The translations under genes and the position numbers were made by a program. A stretch of DNA of 64,000 bases. Origin: Bacteroidales bacterium. GTDB lineage: Bacteria; Bacteroidota; Bacteroidia; Bacteroidales; Marinilabiliaceae. The notes under the pieces are model-generated. The model worked only from the letters and a program-made list of their open reading frames with translations. It was not told the origin of the DNA and made no database searches. Of this stretch, positions 60,933 through 64,000 are shown one piece after another (within the stretch, counting starts at the first letter, position 1; the number at the start of each line of letters is the position of its first letter). The stretch lies in NCBI GenBank assembly GCA_015061285.1, contig SUWW01000010.1, forward strand, positions 62,001-126,000. Direction: 5' to 3'.

Positions 60933-61976
60933 ATGGCAAAAATGAATTTTGGCGGTGTCATAGAAAATGTTGTGACCCGTGATGAATTTCCACTTGCGAA
61001 AGCAAAAGAGATCCTAAAAGACGAAACCATAGCAGTTATTGGTTATGGTGTGCAAGGCCCTGGTCAATCGCTTAACCTTCGCGATAATGGTTTCAATGTT
61101 ATAGTTGGTCAACGTCCAGGTAAAACATTCGATAAGGCAGTAGCTGATGGTTGGGTGCCAGGCGAGACTCTTTTTGGCATCGAAGAGGCAGCACAAAGAG
61201 GCACTATCATCATGTGTCTTCTTTCCGACGCTGCTGTTATGTCGGTTTGGCCTACCCTCAAGAAATATCTCACACCAGGTAAGGCTCTCTATTTCTCACA
61301 CGGTTTTGCCATCACTTGGAACGATCGCACGGGCGTAGTTCCTGATAAAGATATCGACGTAATCATGGTTGCTCCTAAAGGTTCTGGTACATCACTTCGT
61401 ACTATGTTCCTTCAAGGTCGCGGCTTGAATAGCTCATATGCAGTATATCAAGATGTAACAGGCAAAGCAATGGATCGCACGCTTGCTCTTGGTATTGGTA
61501 TTGGTTCGGGCTACTTGTTCGAAACAACCTTCCAACGTGAGGCTACTTCCGACCTTACTGGTGAACGTGGCTCACTCATGGGCGCAATCCAAGGTTTGTT
61601 GCTCGCACAGTATGAAGTACTCCGCGAGAATGGTCACACTCCTTCTGAAGCATTCAACGAAACTGTAGAAGAGCTCACACAGTCGCTAATGCCACTCTTT
61701 GCTAAGAATGGTATGGACTGGATGTATGCTAACTGCTCTACCACCGCTCAGCGTGGAGCTCTCGACTGGATGGGTCCATTCCACGACGCTATCAAACCAG
61801 TTGTTGAGAAGCTATATGCTAACGTAAAATGTGGCAACGAAGCTCAAATCTCTATCGATGCAAACTCTAAGCCCGACTATCGTGTTGGCTTGGAGAAAGA
61901 GCTAAAAGCCCTACGCGAAAGCGAAATGTGGCAAACCGCTGTAACAGTTCGCAAACTACGTCCTGAGAATAATTAA
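60933..61976 (+). CDS. ilvC: Ketol-acid reductoisomerase
   Basis: The 347-residue enzyme isomerises and reduces acetolactate with NADPH. The Rossmann motif reads IGYGVQGPGQSLNLRDNG with the cofactor loop QRPGKTFDKA. The knotted C-terminal domain has the metal ligands in REATSDLTGERGSLMGAIQ and EELTQSLMPLF. GVQGPG in place of GSQGHA is the Bacteroidota type as I remember it. A 99-base gap separates it from ilvN and a strong terminator follows. Confidence 0.95.
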   Translation: MAKMNFGGVIENVVTRDEFPLAKAKEILKDETIAVIGYGVQGPGQSLNLRDNGFNVIVGQRPGKTFDKAVADGWVPGETLFGIEEAAQRGTIIMCLLSDAAVMSVWPTLKKYLTPGKALYFSHGFAITWNDRTGVVPDKDIDVIMVAPKGSGTSLRTMFLQGRGLNSSYAVYQDVTGKAMDRTLALGIGIGSGYLFETTFQREATSDLTGERGSLMGAIQGLLLAQYEVLRENGHTPSEAFNETVEELTQSLMPLFAKNGMDWMYANCSTTAQRGALDWMGPFHDAIKPVVEKLYANVKCGNEAQISIDANSKPDYRVGLEKELKALRESEMWQTAVTVRKLRPENN

Positions 61977-61999
61977 TATTCAGAGCATCATAGTTAATA

Positions 62000-62037
62000 G
62001 TCAGCGAGTTTGCTCTGAGCCGACTCGCTGACTTTTT
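62000..62037 (+). terminator. Terminator between ilvC and leuA
   Basis: GTCAGCGAGT (62000-62009) pairs perfectly with ACTCGCTGAC (62023-62032), followed by TTTTT. The loop contains GCTCTG (62012-62017), which is complementary to CAGAGC at 61981-61986, so an alternative pairing exists. leuA starts only 31 bases after the T run. Confidence 0.88.
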
Positions 62038-62067
62038 CATTTTTACATACATATACATAGAAAAACA

Positions 62068-63567
62068 ATGGAAAATCACGTCTATATCTTCGACACAACA
62101 TTGCGCGATGGCGAACAAGTGCCCGGCTGCCAACTCAACACAGTAGAAAAAATACAAGTAGCTAAGCAGCTCGAAGCCCTCGGTGTCGACATCATTGAGG
62201 CGGGCTTTCCTATATCGAGCCCTGGCGATTTCAACTCGGTAGTAGAAATTTCGAAAGCCGTTACTTGGCCTACCATCTGCGCTCTTACTCGCGCAGTAGA
62301 AAAAGACATCGATGTGGCTGCTGAGGCTTTGAAATATGCAAAACATAAGCGCATACACACTGGCATTGGTACGTCAGACTCGCATATAAAATATAAATTC
62401 AACTCCACTCGCGAAGAGATCATCGAGCGCGCTGTAAAAGCAGTTAAGTATGCTCGTAGATTTGTAGACGACGTTGAATTCTATGCCGAGGACGCTGGTC
62501 GTACCGATAACGAATATCTCGCGCGCGTAGTGGAAGCTGTTATCAAAGCTGGCGCTACTGTTGTAAATATTCCCGACACCACGGGCTATTGCCTACCTTC
62601 GGAATATGGTGCTAAGATTAAGTACCTCATTGATCATGTTGATGGCATCGACAAAGCTATAATCTCTACACACTGTCACAACGACCTCGGTATGGCTACT
62701 GCCAACACCATGGCTGGCTTGCTCAATGGTGCTCGCCAAGTGGAAGTTACTATTAATGGTATTGGTGAGCGCGCGGGCAACACTTCGCTCGAAGAGATTG
62801 CCATGATTATAAAATGCCACAACGACATAGCTCTCGACACTACTATCAATACTCAGAAAATTTACCCGACAAGCCGCATGGTTTCGAACTTGATGAATAT
62901 GCCTGTTCAGCCAAACAAAGCCATTGTCGGACGAAATGCATTTGCTCATTCAAGTGGTATTCACCAAGATGGTGTGCTGAAAAACGTTCAGACCTACGAG
63001 ATTATGAATCCGCAAGATGTAGGTATCGATGTAAATAGCATTGTGCTTACGGCGCGAAGCGGACGTGCTGCACTGAAACACCGTTTGCATACCTTAGGAA
63101 TTGAGGTAGAAGGCGAAAAACTTGATGGCCTTTATGAGAAGTTTCTGAAACTTGCCGACAAGAAGAAAGAGGTCAACGACGACGATTTGCTCATCTTGGC
63201 TGGTGCCGACACTGCCAATAATAACCATATAAAACTTGATTATCTGCAAGTTACGAGTGGTGTAGGTCTGAAACCTATGGCAAGCATTGGGCTCGACATA
63301 GCGGGCGAAAAATTCCAAGCTGCCGACACTGGTAATGGTCCTGTAGATGCTGCTATCAACGCGCTTAAGCAGATTATCAAGCGTCCAATGATACTGAAAG
63401 AGATGACCATTCAGAGCATCAACAAAGGTTCCGATGATGCTTGCAAAGTGCACATGCAAGTGGAGACCGAGGGCAGAGTTTACTATGGTTTCGGCTCCAA
63501 CACCGACATTGTGGCAGCCAGCATCGAGGCGTACATCGATTGCATAAATAAATTTGTGAAGAAGTAG
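62068..63567 (+). CDS. leuA: 2-isopropylmalate synthase
   Basis: The 499-residue enzyme is the first step of leucine synthesis, joining acetyl-CoA and 2-ketoisovalerate. It has the HMGL-like barrel with [14 protein letters not shown], the metal ligands in [15 protein letters not shown] and GIGERAGN, and [19 protein letters not shown]-terminal regulatory domain (about 390-499) suggests feedback control by leucine. Homocitrate or citramalate synthase are alternatives, but the ilv context favours LeuA. No leuB, leuC or leuD is in the window. Confidence 0.92.
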   Translation: MENHVYIFDTTLRDGEQVPGCQLNTVEKIQVAKQLEALGVDIIEAGFPISSPGDFNSVVEISKAVTWPTICALTRAVEKDIDVAAEALKYAKHKRIHTGIGTSDSHIKYKFNSTREEIIERAVKAVKYARRFVDDVEFYAEDAGRTDNEYLARVVEAVIKAGATVVNIPDTTGYCLPSEYGAKIKYLIDHVDGIDKAIISTHCHNDLGMATANTMAGLLNGARQVEVTINGIGERAGNTSLEEIAMIIKCHNDIALDTTINTQKIYPTSRMVSNLMNMPVQPNKAIVGRNAFAHSSGIHQDGVLKNVQTYEIMNPQDVGIDVNSIVLTARSGRAALKHRLHTLGIEVEGEKLDGLYEKFLKLADKKKEVNDDDLLILAGADTANNNHIKLDYLQVTSGVGLKPMASIGLDIAGEKFQAADTGNGPVDAAINALKQIIKRPMILKEMTIQSINKGSDDACKVHMQVETEGRVYYGFGSNTDIVAASIEAYIDCINKFVKK

Positions 63568-63600
63568 AATCTTCTTTCTACATACGTATTTATAAAAACT

Positions 63601-63636
63601 AAATGCCGTGCTAACGAGTGTAGTACGGCATTTTTA
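63601..63636. terminator. Bidirectional terminator between leuA and obgE
   Basis: ATGCCGTGCT (63603-63612) pairs with AGTACGGCAT (63622-63631), one G-T pair, followed by TTTTT on the plus strand. A T-rich stretch also follows on the minus strand. Confidence 0.82.
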
Positions 63637-63661
63637 TATGAGTGGTGAACTCATAATTATT

Positions 63662-64000
63662 TTATCCATTCATTTGCTTCCAGAGCACGTCTTTGAGTTC
63701 CATAAGACCTTGCTGTGTATGCGATGAGAACATCACGGTAGGAATATCTTTAGGAAGGTTTTTGGCTATTTTGGCGCGTTGTTCTTCGTCGACGAGGTCG
63801 AGTTTCGATACGGCCAATACGCGTTGTTTGTCGAGCAATTCTGGATTGTATTTTTCGAGTTCGTGGCAAAGAACGTTATATTCTTCGGCAACATCTTCGG
63901 CGTCGGCAGCTACAACGAAAAGCAGAATACTATTACGCTCTATATGGCGTAAGAATCGCAAGCCTAAGCCCTTGCCTTCGGCGGCTCCTTCGATGATTCC
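63662..64000 (-). CDS. obgE: GTPase ObgE, C-terminal part (partial)
   Basis: The minus-strand frame stays open to the window edge, giving about 112 residues of an Obg-type GTPase. [20 protein letters not shown] is the G3-switch II region of Obg. [18 protein letters not shown] carries the SKLD (NKxD-type) base-binding motif, and [19 protein letters not shown] holds the SA(K)-type motif and last helix. ObgE is a ribosome-associated GTPase. The N-terminal Obg fold and P-loop lie outside the window. A TTG within the frame is not a start. Confidence 0.92.
   Translation of the reverse strand, partial: GIIEGAAEGKGLGLRFLRHIERNSILLFVVAADAEDVAEEYNVLCHELEKYNPELLDKQRVLAVSKLDLVDEEQRAKIAKNLPKDIPTVMFSSHTQQGLMELKDVLWKQMNG

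Overview
The window looks like chromosomal DNA of a member of the Bacteroidota, most likely the order Bacteroidales. Support for this: promoter-like boxes of the TTTG-N18-21-TAnnTTTG type instead of -35/-10 boxes, weak Shine-Dalgarno sequences, Bacteroidota-style parE-parC and ilvD-ilvB-ilvN-ilvC-leuA gene orders, a secreted glycosidase with a type IX secretion-like C-terminal domain, many lipoproteins, and a FjTAL-like aromatic ammonia-lyase. All family assignments come from reading the protein sequences; no database search was possible.

Layout. (1) 1-189: 3' end of ribF. (2) 228-23276: one very long same-strand gene string, led by a good promoter and closed by a strong terminator. It encodes a YfiR-like periplasmic protein, a chemoreceptor, a STAS protein, CheY, CheA, two CheW, CheR, a histidine-kinase-like protein lacking its histidine, CheD, CheB, a GAF/PAS membrane protein, two degenerate CheR-like proteins, a receiver-less CheB, a second GAF membrane protein, a GAF/PAS/PP2C phosphatase (SiaA-like), a SiaB-like kinase, a SiaC-like phosphoprotein, a TerB/FHA-like/ABCG transporter fusion, a lipoprotein and a small exported protein. 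No flagellar, pilus or diguanylate cyclase gene is present. This hybrid of a chemosensory array with a Sia partner-switching module and an ABC transporter is the most interesting system in the window. (3) 23352-26277: ribD, prmC, an AcpH-like phosphodiesterase and thioredoxin. (4) 26327-26596: an unexplained, apparently structured RNA with its own terminator. (5) 26659-30064: a four-gene operon (aromatic amino acid ammonia-lyase, FabG, acyl carrier protein, LpxL-like acyltransferase), which resembles the core of an aryl-polyene/flexirubin-type pathway. (6) 30154-30900: an unknown lipoprotein.

(7) 31107-40801: parE, parC, an outer-membrane-like protein, a helix-hairpin-helix beta-barrel protein and a PIF1-like helicase, mostly overlapping. 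ParE carries EGNSA in place of the usual EGDSA. (8) 40803-50764, minus strand: carbohydrate-active enzymes for arabinan and rhamnogalacturonan I side chains (GH43, GH51, GH2, CE12, then GH43 endo-arabinanase), without SusC/SusD. (9) 51007-53749: dtd, a UDP-sugar dehydrogenase and a glycosyltransferase. (10) 53842-56389, minus: GH5 glycanase and CE4-type polysaccharide deacetylase, both lipoproteins. (11) 56600-63636: branched-chain amino acid biosynthesis, ilvD-ilvB-ilvN-ilvC-leuA, with a terminator between ilvC and leuA. (12) 63662-64000: 3' end of obgE on the minus strand.

How the main operon may work (inference): the chemoreceptor, perhaps gated by the YfiR-like protein, drives CheA/CheY and is adapted by CheR/CheB/CheD. 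GAF-domain membrane proteins set the activity of the PP2C phosphatase, which together with the SiaB kinase sets the phosphorylation state of SiaC. The TerB/FHA-like ABC transporter and the exported proteins are candidate outputs at the cell envelope.
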